DNA of 64,000 bases from assembly GCA_023014485.1 (NCBI GenBank), contig JAJOZX010001076.1, positions 627,001 to 691,000 of the forward strand, written 5' to 3'. The stretch's first letter is position 1. The number at the start of each line of letters is the position of its first letter. The notes under the pieces are model-generated. The model made no database searches and was not told where the DNA came from. It worked only from the letters and a program-made list of their open reading frames with translations. The position numbers and the translations under genes are program-made. This document shows, in pieces, positions 11,470 through 23,465 of the stretch. Origin of the DNA: Bathynomus jamesi (lineage: Eukaryota > Arthropoda > Malacostraca > Isopoda > Cirolanidae).

Positions 11470-12430
11470 ATATTATTTATAAATGTTTATTTAGTCGCAC
11501 TTCCTATTCTATCAACTCTTATGCCGATGATTCCACCCTTCACTTTTTCACCCGCTTCACGAAGCGTCCCTCTCAACAGTCACTCCACGACCTCTAATTT
11601 TTCGACTATCTCTGATGGGGACAGAGAAAACCTTGTGGCGTTCAATGCCTCAAAACTCAGTTCCTTTATTTTTCTACTTGTCACAATCTTCCACAAGAGT
11701 ATCCCCTTACCTTAAATAATATACAACTCAATCCTTCCTCTTCTCTTAACATTCTTGGTGTTTCATTTTCTCGTGATTTTTCTAGGAAGATCACATATAC
11801 TCTCTTTCTAAAACAGCTTCTGCATCTTCTGTACATTCAGCTTCTGTGCTGTACCGGCTCCGCAGTTTCTTCACCCCAACTCAGTTGCTGTCTCTGTACT
11901 TGGGTGTTGTACGCCCCTGTATGGAATACGCTTCTCATGTATCGGGTGGTTCAACCAACACAGCTCTACTTGACCGGATGGAATCAAAGGCTTTTCGTCT
12001 CATTAATTTTCCTCCTCTTCCTGTCTTCAATCCCTCTCTCTTCGTCGCAATGCTGCCTCACTCTTTCTTTACTATCACTATTATAACGGACACTGCACTT
12101 CTGAACTTCATAACTGCGTAGTGCGTACCTCTTCCTTTAAGGAGAGTATACAGTACCAGACTTTCGACACGCTCTTATCCCTTTTCTGTCCAACTCTCTA
12201 ATTCAAGGGTTAATCGGTATTTTCAGCGTTTCATCTACTCAACCGGTCAACTCTGGAACAATCTTCCTCAATCCATCGTTCCCCCTGTCCATAACCTTCA
12301 ATCTTTCAAACGCGAGTGTCCAGCCATCTCGTAAACCTTGGGCCTTGATTTTTGCCCTCTTCTTCCTCTATGCGGCGGGGTTTTTATGAACGTTCGCCCT
12401 TGGCTCTTCCTTCCTGCATAAAAAAATATG
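11470..12430 (+). pseudogene. Jockey-like LINE RT 3' half, degenerate
   Basis: Successive frames read SYADDSTLHFFTRF around 11510-11560 (catalytic YADD box), ILGVSFSRDFSRKITYT around 11745-11800, LGVVRPCMEYASHV and LLDRMESKAFRLIN at 11900-12010, then GQLWNNLPQSIVPPV and NLQSFKREC near 12245-12330. This is the RT-to-C-terminus region of a jockey-type LINE of a kind I associate with decapod genomes. Several frameshifts and stops; it ends in a short (TA)n at about 12437. No 5' half is present here. Confidence 0.75.
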
Positions 12431-13110
12431 GCTCCATATATATATATATAATCATTCTACAAAATGTTTCTGCATGATAGGGAATGGAAGTTGCAAATAC
12501 GGAGCAAACTGTTTCCACTTCCACCCTTTTACGTGCAACATTAAGGAAGAAAAAGTGTCCAGATGCGCAGTTATTATTACCATATTATGTGTACAAAAGA
12601 AGAGAAAGGGAAATGACAGCTCAAATCCTAAATACAAGAAGTAACAAGAGCGCCACTGAAGTACAATTTTTAGAAGTAATGTTAACAATAAAAGAACAGC
12701 TGTGAGCTGTGCTTTTTAATGAGAAAAGACCGAACTTCAAAGCAATACATGCACCATCTCCTCATCCAACAATACCTACCATTAATTCAACAATAGCAAG
12801 GGTATTAAGGGCCGCATCCCGAGTATTCTCAAATACAACTGTCCACGCCAGTAATACCGAAAAGGAAACGTCAAAATTGACCAGAAAACGACCATTATCC
12901 AAAACAACTAAGGTTATTAACCCTGTAAATTCATTATACACAAATATACAAGGCCTGTACACTGACCATACAGACCGCAAATTATAATACCCACAAAATT
13001 TAGCTCTGAAAACCAACACAGATATTATATGCTTAACGGAAACACACTTGCAGAAATGCGAAAAAGGCTGTGAAAATTGCATCGAAGACATTTAAGTAGC
13101 AATCAAGGAC

Positions 13111-14589
13111 TACAGCACATATGTTGTTCGATTTGTTTGATTTTGTATAACTTTTGTATAACCTTATATAATCTTGTTTAAGTGTGTTTGATTTTGCATA
13201 ATCTTAGTCTAATCTTAGTTTAATTTTGTATAGTCCTTCTATAACTTAGCATGATTTTGTTTAACTACATGAAGAGTTCAGCATGGTTGCATTCGTTTTG
13301 AATATTACTAATGAATATTATCCTATATACTATTGAGCTAAAATGTGTCTGTGTCTCTGTGTGTCTGTCCGCTTTCTTCGGAATCGTGCACAGACTAAAC
13401 GGCACATCGGAAAATTCTGCAACCACCACCAACTGATAGCCCATGAGCTGCTGATGTGCTCTGTCAAGTTTCCCGGTCCTAGGTCACAATTACTGGGTCC
13501 GAAGGCCCCAGCACCGCGATAAAACTACAGAAAAGAACGCAGCCATGAAAATCTTGAGCTTCACATTGTGTGACATATACTGCTACCCGCCCGTGGGTAG
13601 TGGGGGAGGGGATGGAGTAATTGGGGGAGTGGGGGTAATGGCGTTTTTTACTTTTGTGTGGGGAGTGATGGGGGAGTGGGGGGTAATGGGGAGAGGGGTG
13701 GGGGTAATGGCGGTTTTTGAAATTTTGTAGCTGGATCACAGTGCTACCCGCCCGGAGGGCTACCTGCCCGGAGGCCCAAGTTGTACAACGGTAGCGAGCG
13801 ATAGCGAGCTACCGCTTGTCATTACTATTACTATGACTTTACCTCCTTATCTTTACTCTGTATGTGACATAAATTGTAATCGATATTGTTTCCCACTGTG
13901 TTTCTCTTTTTAGGTCTACTTTACCTTTCCTGTACTTCACCTTTAGGTCTACTTTACCTTTCCTGTACTTCACCTTTAGGTCTACTTTACCTTTCCTGTA
14001 CTTCACCTTTAGGTCTACTTTACCTTTCCTGTACTTCACCTTTAGGTCTACTTTACCTTTCTTGTAAAGTTTAATGATATTAGTTTGCTAATTTATGTCG
14101 CATTTGAGCATTCGATTTCCGCACAAGACATTTATCCTTCCTCCCCCTTTTTTTAAAGAGGGGAAGGAATTTGCTATAGAATGACATGCCTTTCCCACCA
14201 AAAGGAATCCGGGGCCTCTTATATGGAATAGCTCTCGACGTCTAATATGCGAATCCAATGCTCATGCGCGAGACTCGGGTTGTTATAAAAGGTCGAGTGG
14301 AGCCACACCCTGCACAACTCATCGATATACCACCACATGCCGTGTGCATAAACTCTGTGCCGTTAGGCTGGATCATACTCTCATTTATAATCACAATAAA
14401 TTATGTAAGCCAGTCTCAATTCATTAATCACCCTCACTAAAGTGGCTTACCATTAGTAGCATCAACGCCATCCCGATACCCGAGAATCTGTTGGGCTACA
14501 CCGATATTCTGAGGCCAGTGGCATCGAACTCCCTTCACGCCGAATCGTCATTATATCGGTGTCTGAAGAGACACCCTAATTTTCATTAT
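13111..14589. other. Insert between LINE pieces; possible solo LTR and Helitron-like DNA
   Basis: Non-coding. 13321-13830 has a TGTGTCTGTGTGTCTGTCC-type start and two GC-rich short hairpins (CTACCCGCCCG...), a look shared with some Helitron-like elements but without a proven end. 14070-14580 holds a TATAAAAGG box (about 14284) and an AATAAA (about 14395) as a solo LTR would; I could not fix its ends. A 33-bp repeat lies between. Confidence 0.3.
13912..14065. repeat. 33-bp minisatellite, about 4.7 copies
   Basis: Perfect or near-perfect units starting AGGTCTACTTTACCTTTCC. Because 33 is divisible by three, both strands stay open and give repeated 11-residue peptides (KYRKGKVDLKV on the minus strand); these are artefacts of the repeat. 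Confidence 0.9.
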
Positions 14590-14970
14590 AGTATACAGAG
14601 CGGATAGATTTGCTAGAAAAGAAGGAAGCTGTTGCATCTATGATATATGAAAAACACATACATGCGAAGTGAAGATACGCAAATCAAACAGCACAGTCGA
14701 AATTCTTATTTTAGAAGTAAATTACAAACGTGTACAGACCACCGAACACCACAAAAAAGTGAATGCCAATCTGTTACAAATGAAACAGAAAACGCGTAAA
14801 ATCACTTAAAAGCCCATCACCAACTATTTTAATTGGTAGGAATTTTAACTTTCCATTTATAACATGGAAGAAAAATGACAAAGTTATATACTCGTATGTT
14901 GATAAGTTCTATGGTAACATTACAAAAGATGATAGAACCCAGGCAATAATGCTATTCATTGGCGGATCTA

Positions 14971-16079
14971 GTCCCCACGTTTGTGGAGGCCAAATCTAAC
15001 TCAACCCAAGTTAACTTTAACCCATCTCGCCAACAACAAATATCATTGGTAACGCATTCCAATGCGTTACCATCTTTGATATTGAGTTCAATTTAGACTT
15101 TTCACACAAAGGAGCAGCCAGGATTTTTGCAAGGGAGGGTCCGATTCAAGAAAATTTAAAGTTAAGTTTCATATATTAGGCTAGGCCTAACATCTGTGCC
15201 GGTCGTTGTACATAAATTCCACCCAGTAAATTTCACCCCCGAAAAATCCACCCAGTAAATTCCACCCATAGTAAATTCTACCCATGGTAAATTCCACCCA
15301 TGGTAAATTCCACGCAAAGGGTTATCAAAAAAGTTTACAGTTTATTAAAGTTTATTAAAAAGTTTATGCAAAATATAAAAACGTAAAATATATAGGTTAG
15401 GTCAACTGTACACCCTTGATGATTGGTTAGGTTTAGTTGTGATATTTTCGTTAAAACTAACGAAAATGACGCTAACTCAAAAAGAAGTGATTTGCTATAG
15501 AAACGATGGTCAAAATCATTCGAATCATCTAAAAACACACCAGAAAAACACTGTCCAGTGATGGAAAACACTGTCCAGTGACTATCAAAAATTGACCTTG
15601 GAAAATAACAAAGTTATAATTGTTAAAATTCTTAAATTTTTTGATGGAATTTACCATGGGTGGAATTTACTATGGGTGGAATTTACTGGGTGGATTTTTC
15701 GGGGGTGGAATTTACTGGGTGGAATTTACATGGAACCGTGCCGGTCGCCGGCCTAGAGCAATGGAGAAAAAGCAGACCATTATTAAGACAACGGAAACAA
15801 AGCGTGAAAAATCATCATGAATCGGAACTGAAGCGAGGAAACTCAAACTAGAGGAAAAAAAATTGTGAAATAGAAATGGACCTGAAACAAACATTCATCC
15901 GCAAAACAAACGAGAAGGAAAACAATGTAGCAGAAAGCATAAAAAATAACCCAAATGCTTCTACACGCTCGCAAAAACAAAAATGCAATATAAAGAGTGT
16001 ATTGGTACGTTAAAAAATGAGGCGACCAAATACACAAATGGCCTAGAAAAAAATGAACGAACAACTTAAGGAATAATTT
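14971..16079. other. Non-coding DNA around the foldback element
   Basis: Besides the element at 15206-15737 I see only AT-rich spacer here; overlapping short ORFs at 15620-16342 have no domain and are not called. Confidence 0.4.
15206..15737. mobile_element. Foldback element with tandem 'GTAAATTCCACCC' arms
   Basis: The arms contain several tandem copies of GTAAATTCCACCCA in opposite orientation (15211-15312 against 15643-15731). An exact 10-bp direct repeat GTGCCGGTCG flanks it at 15196-15205 and 15738-15747, as expected for Mutator-like elements. The middle has a stretch (15395-15450, ending GATTGGTTAGGTTTAG) closely similar to the inner arm of the element at 3272-3915. No coding capacity. 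Confidence 0.8.
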
Positions 16080-17689
16080 AACTGTGTTTAGCATCCCTAT
16101 GTCCGAGAAGAAAGTAGAAAATCCAAGTGAATTTTCTGACATAGATACATATCAGCCACCAAGTTTGGACACGAATATATTAATAGATTAGAGTTCTTGG
16201 AAGGAGACGTAATTAAGGCTTTATCACAAATACGAGAAAATTCAGCACCAGGGCCAGACACATGGCGTACCACATCTCTAAAGAAGTATGAAGAGAGTAT
16301 TGCCAAGCTTGTGTACTTACCATGGAGGAAATCACCCGACACAGGACAATTCTACCTCCATTAAAGAACGTGAACATTGCCCCGCTATTCAAATGAAGTA
16401 ATAGAACAATGCCAAAGAACTATCGGCCATTAGCTGTCACCTCCCACCTTATAAGGTGCTTCGAATATGTAATTAGAGGCAGAATTGTTATTACCTACAA
16501 GAAAAGAATTTATTCAATCCGAACCAACATGGCTTCAGGGAGGGAAGATCATGCGTATTACAGTTGTTAGACCACCATGAGAAAATACTACTAAAACTTT
16601 CGATAAACGGGATCATAGCACACGAACTTAAGAATATAAAAATTGCTGTACAACTGGGACGCTGGATATTTAATTTTCTGAGTAAACGAACACAAAGTGG
16701 TAGTAAATGGAGTCAAATCTGAAGTCTCAGAAGTCGTCAGCTCTGTCCCTAAAGGTACAGTATTGGCTCCCTTGTTGTTTATAATAATAATTGCAGACAT
16801 TGATGCAACTATTAATGACGGTATCATATCGTGTTTCGCGGATTACACAAAAGCTATGCACGGAAATATCAAAAGGTGACGCAGAAAAATAAAAAAAAAC
16901 GACAGTGGAACATTATTCAAGTGGGCAGAAGACAACAATATGAAGTTCAACGAAGAAAAATTCCAACTTATATAATAATAATAAGATGTTACAGAATAAA
17001 GTATATATAGTGCAAGCTAAACAGATACCACCAAACTCACAAGTCAGGGATTTTGGAGTAATAGTGTCATCGGATGCAGAATTCAGAGAATACCATAACA
17101 TTAACAACACAACAACTAGAAAAATTACCTGCAGGAATTTCCACAGCATACTAAAACTACAGAAGAGTTTAATCCTACCTACCAATAATTGAGTATTGCT
17201 CAGTACACACAAGCGCATACAAAAAACGAGACATTGCAAACACAGAAGCGAGGAAGGAAGCGAAAGATGAAGACTACTGGTCTCAACTACATTACCTGAA
17301 ACTCTAAAAAGAAGACGCGAATGGTACACAATACATAATATACATATTGAAAATATTTGAGGGTTGTGTTCCTAACGTTAGAAATGAAATAGAAACACAC
17401 TGGAATGAGCGAAGAAGCAGATTCTGTACTGTCCCAGTTACGGTGGAACAGAAGGCAATGAAAACGAGGATGGAAAATACCCTGAGAATATGAAGCCCAA
17501 ATCCTTTTAATGTGCTGCCAAAAGAACTGAGGAACCCCCAGTACACCAACCTGAAAAATTTTAAGAACCAGATGGACATTTTCTTGCGCACAGTCTCTGA
17601 CCAGCCATGCATGGCTAACTACGAGGACAGGAGGAGAGCGGATGAAGGAACTGGTTTTTTTGAGACATTGAAGACCACAAGGTTTTCTC

Positions 17690-18740
17690 TGCCCCAATCA
17701 GAGATAGTAGAAAGATCAGAGGTCAAGTGTGCCAAGCCGTCTTACGCAAACCATGGAGTGACTGTTGAGAGGGACACTTTGTGAAGCAGGTGAAGAAGTG
17801 AAGGGTGAAATCATCGGCAAAGGAGTGGATAGGACAGGTGGTGCAACTTAGAAGATCATTGTAAATAAAAGGAAGAGAGTGGGTGACAGGACAGAACCTT
17901 GAGGAACACCACTGTCAATAACTTTAGGAGAAGAACGATGGCTATCTACAACCGCAGCTATAAACTGGCCAGAAAGGAAATCAGAGATAAATGAAATTAA
18001 ATGAAAAATGAAATTAAAAAGTTTATTAGTAGACCATAGTTTATATGACAAATATTAATAATACAATGACAATTCACATCCAAAGGATAGAAATGTATAA
18101 AACTAATGAGAAAAATACAGTAATGTCGGAGTTCAGTGGAGCTACAGACAGACGTTTTCGTATCCTGAATTCCATAGCTTGGAAGACATACAGCAGGACT
18201 GATGAATAGCTTGGATAACCGGGTTGGTTGATTTTTTAATTCTTTGCATTAGACTATTGAGCACGTCTTGTTACCTCTGGGAAGCTTAGGACATTGCGGG
18301 TAGAAAACATTTGTGAAGCTGAGCATCTCGGAGGTAATTTATGTAGGAGTTTAAAAGATCTGTTGTACAGCAAATTTAGGGTTCTGCCAGATCCTTTTTT
18401 ATAATTTACCCAGAGTTGCTGTCCGTATATATTACTGCAGAAAGTACAAAAGAGTGTCTTTAGCTTCACTTGTACAGAACCGGAAGTTCCTTATAGTCAT
18501 ATTCGTTTTAACACAAAGGCGTCGAGATTGTTTTCTTATATCTGAGTCATCACTCAAGGAGCTGGTGATAGTTTGATCCAAATACTTAAATTCTTGTACT
18601 CCCTCAATTATTTCACCTCTCATTTTAAACCTAATATCAGGAACAGATAGGATAGAAACCTAAGGAGGGCAATTTGGAAATTAAGGGTTTGTGCCAGACT
18701 CTATCAAAAGCTCTTGATATGTTCTAGCGCACAAGCAAAG
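17690..18740 (-). pseudogene. Jockey-like LINE RT fragment split by another LINE
   Basis: Minus strand. 18650-18740 reads SRAFDRVWHKPLISKLPS-like RT block; 17690-18000 continues with FISDFLSGQFIAAVVD, HRSSPKVIDSGVPQGSVLSP and TLFLLF, of the same family as 11470-12430. Between them sits a truncated Rex1-like LINE (18001-18645). Both ends are truncated and stops are present. Confidence 0.65.
18001..18645 (-). mobile_element. 5'-truncated Rex1-like LINE 3' end
   Basis: Minus strand, closely similar to 63290-63900: EFKYLDQTITSS, SDIRKQSRRLCVK, then in the next frame KTLFCTFCSNIYGQQLWVNY, GRTLNLLYNRS and FPEVTRRAQ, followed by a shared 3' UTR. Only the C-terminal part of the RT protein remains. 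It inserted within a jockey-like LINE. The frame change at RNFRFCTSE/KLKTLF occurs at the same site as in the 63.4-kb copy. Confidence 0.8.
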
Positions 18741-18745
18741 GTTTC

Positions 18746-18949
18746 ACCGAAATTCCGAAATATATATAATACACACAGTGCTTTTTTTTCTGGAAAGAAA
18801 GGTTCTGGAACTCTGCTATAAATTTCCTACAACCTTTGCCAGTTGTGAACCCACTCCCTGACCAATCCAATAAGAAAAAAGGTCGAACAACATTATTTAA
18901 TTCGGTTTTGTTCCTGTAATTCCATACTCGATTAAAGTGTATACACCCG
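18746..18949. other. Spacer, nothing recognised
   Basis: AT-rich DNA with a short TA run near 18765 and a T8 run; no domain or repeat boundary seen. Confidence 0.35.
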
Positions 18950-19910
18950 TCCCTAGTTTTGCACGAATTTGCTTTGCACGGATTCACTCATACAAGGTTT
19001 TTCTTTTAACACCAAATATTCGCACTGCACGGATTGGGAAGCAACCACACTACCAGAACGCTACATAGCTATATTTAGGATGTACTATTTAAGAAGAACT
19101 TTCTCCCAGCTGGTTGATGCTGCTGACAGATCAGATGAGACATGAATTCGCGACTTCTGGCGAGATTACAATAGCTTGCATACCATAAACATCGAGAGTG
19201 CCTCGGATGAGGTTAAAAGCAGTACCATGAAATATGAATGCTGTTTGGAAAACCATCTGGCAAGAAAGTGTCTATAACCATAAAAGCTTCGTAGATCATT
19301 CATTAGAATTAGCATATATTATGAAGCTCGAACAAAGTGTGGGTGGAGATGGATTTGAAGATCTGCAAGATAAAGATGACTGAACTGCTAAGAGTCATAC
19401 GAAGACCTTTCTGCGGAGGACTTGATGCAGTTGAAAGAAATGGAAGAAAAAGAAGAGGAAGAAGATCCAAACGACGCAGTCATCGAAGAACGACACCTGA
19501 CTTCGAAAAAGCTGGCACATTTTTTTACACTCGCTGACCAACTGGCACAGGAAGCAGTCGATATGGACCCTAACTTGGAAAGGAGTTTACAGTTTCGAAG
19601 AGGGCTAGCATCTCTCTCGGCCAACTACAAGCAGATTTATAGAAATAAAGAACGTGTGGCAAAACACACAAACTTGACAAATTTCTTCAAGAGCTCCACC
19701 TAGCACCGTAAGCCCCACCACCTCCCCTACTCCTGATTCTAATGACCTTATCCTTATAGTAGCCGCTCATGTACTATAACCTCAGATTTTATGGATGTCT
19801 TACTAACTTTGTAATTTGTATTTTTGTATGCAGTATGCTATTATTATTATACATATATACAAACAAAAAATTAAAAACAAAACATCTTTAGTGCGGATCA
19901 TTCACAATCC
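18950..19910 (+). pseudogene. Tigger/pogo-type transposase C-terminal remnant
   Basis: 19080-19330 encodes, with stops, YYLRRTFSQLVDAADRSDET, IRDFWRDYNSLH and EVKSSTMKYECC, typical of the region after the DDE domain of Tigger/jerky-type proteins. 19422-19703 is an intact stretch ending the protein: an acidic EMEEKEEEEDP segment, then LTSKKLAHFFTLADQLAQEA, RSLQFRRGLASL and a C-terminal NLTNFFKSST. The DNA-binding and most catalytic parts are missing. A weak terminal similarity (TGCACGGATT-like boxes near 18970 and 19030) was not enough to fix the ends. Confidence 0.7.
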
Positions 19911-20352
19911 ATAGCCACTTAACCTAACATACAAGTACAATCTTACTTCTTACGTATACACTGAACTTAGTACAAAAATAAGGCCAACATAGCCAATTAA
20001 CCTAGCATACTGGCATAGTTTGATTAATTACACTGGGTAACAAAATTTGAAAATTTTTCCGTTTATTGTGATTTTTCTGTCGTTTCTTAATGATTTCAGG
20101 GCGCTGATTCCAAAAATGATATTGGTTTTGCTCTATCATCAACCGTTTCAAAAATATAGGTTATCACTTTTCATATGGCAAAATATATAAAGAAGGCTAA
20201 CAAATATTTTCTGAAAATAAAAACACTATTGGAAATTAATGTTTATTGAGCCATAATTGTTTGACAAACCCAAAATGGTGCAAAGGATATAATATATATC
20301 ATGAGGAGAACCGATAAGAGAATAACAAGCCTCGTTATGCAGTGTGCGTTCC

Positions 20353-20960
20353 TTAAAAATGCACTGAAGAACGCGACTTCCGCGTATGAACATTCTTATC
20401 CTTTCTGATCAGCGACCATACGTAGTCTCCCATCATGGAAGCATCCCAATGGCCCTGGTACCTTTTCTCCATCGTTTGAATATCTTGATGGAATCTTTCG
20501 CCATGTTCTTCACTCACATCGCCCAGGTTATCACGAAAAAAGTCTGGATGTGAATGCAGAGTGTAATTTTAAAGACATACGGCACCCCATTTTGCCATAG
20601 CACTTAATCAAGTTTGACACTAACTCCTTATAGTTTGGTGCTTTATGGTTGCCTAAAAACCCACGAACCACATCACGGAAAGCATACCAAGCCTCTTTTT
20701 CGATCGGAGTCATCTTGGCTTCAAGGTTCTTTGAATTCAACAGCGCCTTGACTTGTGGTCCTACAAAGATGCCAGCCTTCACTTTGACCTCAGAGAGTTT
20801 AGGGAACATGACCCGAATCTGTTGGAAAACTTCCCCTCCAAAATCTAACGCAGTTACAAACTGCTTAATTAGACCCAACTTAATATGGAGACTGCAGTGG
20901 CGGCTCGTGACTTTCAGTTCTGGGGGTGCTGCCTCAGAAATTGCGAACAATTGTGTCGAT

Positions 20961-20991
<31 letters not shown>

Positions 20992-22953
20992 AAGAGAGAG
21001 AAAGTCGAATAGATAAATAGATAACTACTCACTACTCAGTCATAAAAATAAGTAAAATAGTATCATAAAATCAATTATAGGGTACTTACGCTTAACGGGT
21101 AATTTCGAATTTGCCAAAAATTTTATTTATAAACAAATTCCATTCTTCTGTTTTTATTCTGAGCGAAAAAATATTCTAAGAAATGAAAGCTATATATTGT
21201 AAATAATCCAATTATTATATAATTAACAATCTCACGACAAAAAATAAATGATAACGAATCATTGATAAATGCAATTCGGAAATTAAATTTCGAATTAGCA
21301 AACGATACAGCAACACAACTACCACGTCAAACAAACAAATCGGCACTGCTCTGTCCACAGTGCTTTGGATCCTCTTAAACCCGCGATTCTGACTCGCTCT
21401 TCGTACGTCCGCCACCGAGGTTTCAAGCGTTTCGAACAAAATCTGGAACTGTTAAATACGCAGTTCCACGGGAAGGCTGAAGCTACTTTCGTGATTCATT
21501 CGTTCGGCATTGAAATAGTTTAAGGAAAAAAGGATATAATCTGATTTAAAAACTCAAAGTTCATTGAAAAAAAACAATCAGAGAGGCTATTTTAAATATT
21601 TAAATATAAAGATCATAAGATCATGGGGGTGCTGCAGTTCCACAGTGCCTACCTGCGAGCCGCTCCTGATGGAGAGGTGGTAGCAGAACTATGTCAGGCT
21701 TCACAAGAGGTTCCCTGAGTACATTGTACTTTCCTGGTTGCAGTCCTTCACGTGGAGGCCACTGAACTGTTTTATAGTGCTCAGTTGAAGCCCTGCTATC
21801 CCACAAGCAAAGAAAACATGAATATTTAGTAAACCCTCCTTGTAAACCTAACAGGAAACCAATCATTTTGAAATCACCACACACGTCCCAGTTATATTGT
21901 TCATACCTGATTTGAGTGAGCAGTTGTTTGACATTTTCATAGTCCTCTTTCATTTGAACAGAATGTGCAACTGGTATAGATGGATATTTGTTCCCATTGT
22001 GGAGTAGAACTGCTTTTAAACTCCGACTTGAACTGTCAATAAACAGGCGCCACTCTGAGGGTATATGTGTTAACCCAATAGCTGTGAATAGACCATTAAC
22101 CTCGCTGCAATAACAGAGAGAGCCATTGACATCGTAGAACCTTGCAAACTCTTCATGCCGCTTTCGGTATACCGTGCTTTTGCAGTCTTCTCCAAGCAAA
22201 TTCCACTCTTTGAGTCTGGAGGTCAGAAGCTCAGACCCTGATTTCGTCAGACCCAAATCTCTAAGCAAGTCGTCCAATTCCCTCTGATTTGGAAAGTGAG
22301 GGTTTGTACTGAAAGTTACTGTATATTCTTCATCATGACTGTCCTCACCAGCCGACATCTCAGATGAGCTAGCTGCATCCTCATTTTCAACCTGCAAAGC
22401 AAAGAAACAAAATATAGGCACAGCTATATATGTAGAAGAGCATCAGCACTAAGAAAAATCGACACATAATGACCCACAGTCTGTAAATACAGAAGGTAAA
22501 GTAATGGATAGATACCTGTTCTGGTGGACGTGGTATTGGAAGACCTCCGCCATGTGGTACAGGAGCTATGGACGACGCTATGCTTGGATACTGAAGAGTC
22601 TGCCTTCCTTTAACTTTCCTGTACTTAGAAACATCTACCATGCAGTAGTAGCAATCGTCGTGGTGGCTCTTTGGTTCTCTCCATATTCTGGGTACCGCAA
22701 AGGGCATTGCCTTGCGTACTCCCCGCAGCCACCCTTCAAGTGTGGAGCGGCAGCTTCCACAGATCACATGGGGTGCCCAGGGCTTATCTTGGTCACTCAT
22801 AGGCATACCAAAATAGAGCCGATACGCGATCCAGAACTTGGTGCCTTTCACAATCTTGTGCGATACTTGCTTGGGGCCTATGTAATACCCACAAACGTAG
22901 CAGAATATATCCGGCGAGTGTTTACAAGCTCTAGTTGTCATTCTCTTTACCAA
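20353..22953 (-). pseudogene. Spliced gene of unknown function, possible transposase-like protein
   Basis: Exon 1 (22953-22516) starts MVKRMTTRACKHS and carries Cys pairs CYVC, CGSC and CYYC, likely zinc ligands, with WAPHVICGSCR and MPFAVPRIWREP between. A 124-bp intron (22515-22392) has GT and AG ends. Exon 2 has an acidic linker, then FIDSSSRSLKAVLLHNGN, HSVQMKEDY, WDVCGDFKMIGFLLGLQGG, CFLCLWDSR. After a hAT insertion (20893-21668) it continues IKLGLIKQFVTALDF, FPKLSEVKVKAGIF, FLGNHKA, MGC, then in another frame FFRDNLGDVSEEHGERFHQD, MEKRYQGHWDASMM; stop at 20353-20355. I recognise it as a recurrent unannotated animal protein family but know no function. Spaced Asp residues in FIDSS and CGDFK could be an RNase H-like core; that is speculation. 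Confidence 0.6.
20893..21668. mobile_element. hAT MITE inside the unknown gene
   Basis: Ends CAGTGGCGGCTCG and, inverted, CAGGAGCGGCTCG; near-duplicated flanks ATGGAGAC / ATGGAGAG (7 of 8, with two extra bases at the left). It separates LLPPLH from IKLGLIKQF in the gene. Non-coding; it contains a (TA)13 tract at about 20962-20987. Confidence 0.75.
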
Positions 22954-23465
22954 ACTGTACTACATTAATCATAACCTGCAGATATAGAGAGAAGAGTTAT
23001 TAAATCTGCAACAGATTACAGATTCCAGAAAAAAGATGTATTCACAACACTGAAATAATGTTCGTAATAAAAAAGGATCGATAATACTCAAATCGCCAGC
23101 ACAGAGAAGCACAGAAACACAGTACCTCAGTGCTGGTAACCATCAGACAAACAACCTGCTTTCTTTGTGTGCTCACACTTACTGACTTCTCAGACTCTGC
23201 GCTCTTCTTTATATAGCACAGTGAAAGTTTCGGGCAATTTCTAGAGCAAGAAACTGTCAACGAACATCCGGATTGTTCTCAACAATTCCTGATTATTCTG
23301 ATATTGCTGCGCCCATAATAACATTATACTGGTAAAACATGAAAAATGGATTATCTCTGAAACCATTGATGATACACACAAACCAAGGCCAGATTTGGAC
23401 TCAGCGCCCACAAATGCATATAAAAACAAAAAATTCTATATAAACAGAATCAGTGTTACACAGTG

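Larger units (their letters stand above)
12480..17680 (+). pseudogene. One degenerate LINE in three separated pieces
   Basis: Three plus-strand blocks follow LINE order. 12709-13110: leader and endonuclease start (SLYTNIQGLYT, TNTDIICLTETHLQ). 14590-14970: rest of endonuclease (YRADRFARKEG, STVEILILEVNY, ILIGRNFNFPFITW with Asp of the usual GDFN replaced by Arg). 16080-17680: RT (VIKALSQIRENSAPGPDTW, NVNIAPLFK, NYRPLAVTSHL, PKGTVLAPLLF, SCFADYTKAM where the second Asp of the DD box is Tyr) and C-terminus (PKELRNPQYTNLKNFK). Other DNA fills the gaps, including a foldback element at 15206-15737. Many stops. I infer a single old insertion from the order of pieces; independent copies cannot be excluded. 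Confidence 0.6.
20031..23465 (-). mobile_element. Candidate DNA transposon carrying an unclassified gene
   Basis: A 3.4-kb block with possible 12-bp ends CACTGGGTAACA / TGTTACACAGTG (one mismatch as inverted repeats) and TTA directly outside both (20028-20030, 23466-23468). It contains one spliced gene on the minus strand (20353-22953) and that gene's flanks. The inverted repeats are short and I searched for the right one after seeing the left, so the boundary is a hypothesis. A 3-bp duplication would be compatible with Harbinger-like elements, but the protein does not look like a Harbinger transposase to me. Confidence 0.4.

Noticed and set aside
13839..14074. Open frames on both strands with an 11-residue repeat
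   Set aside because: Produced by a 33-bp minisatellite; no domain, no start context, same effect on both strands.
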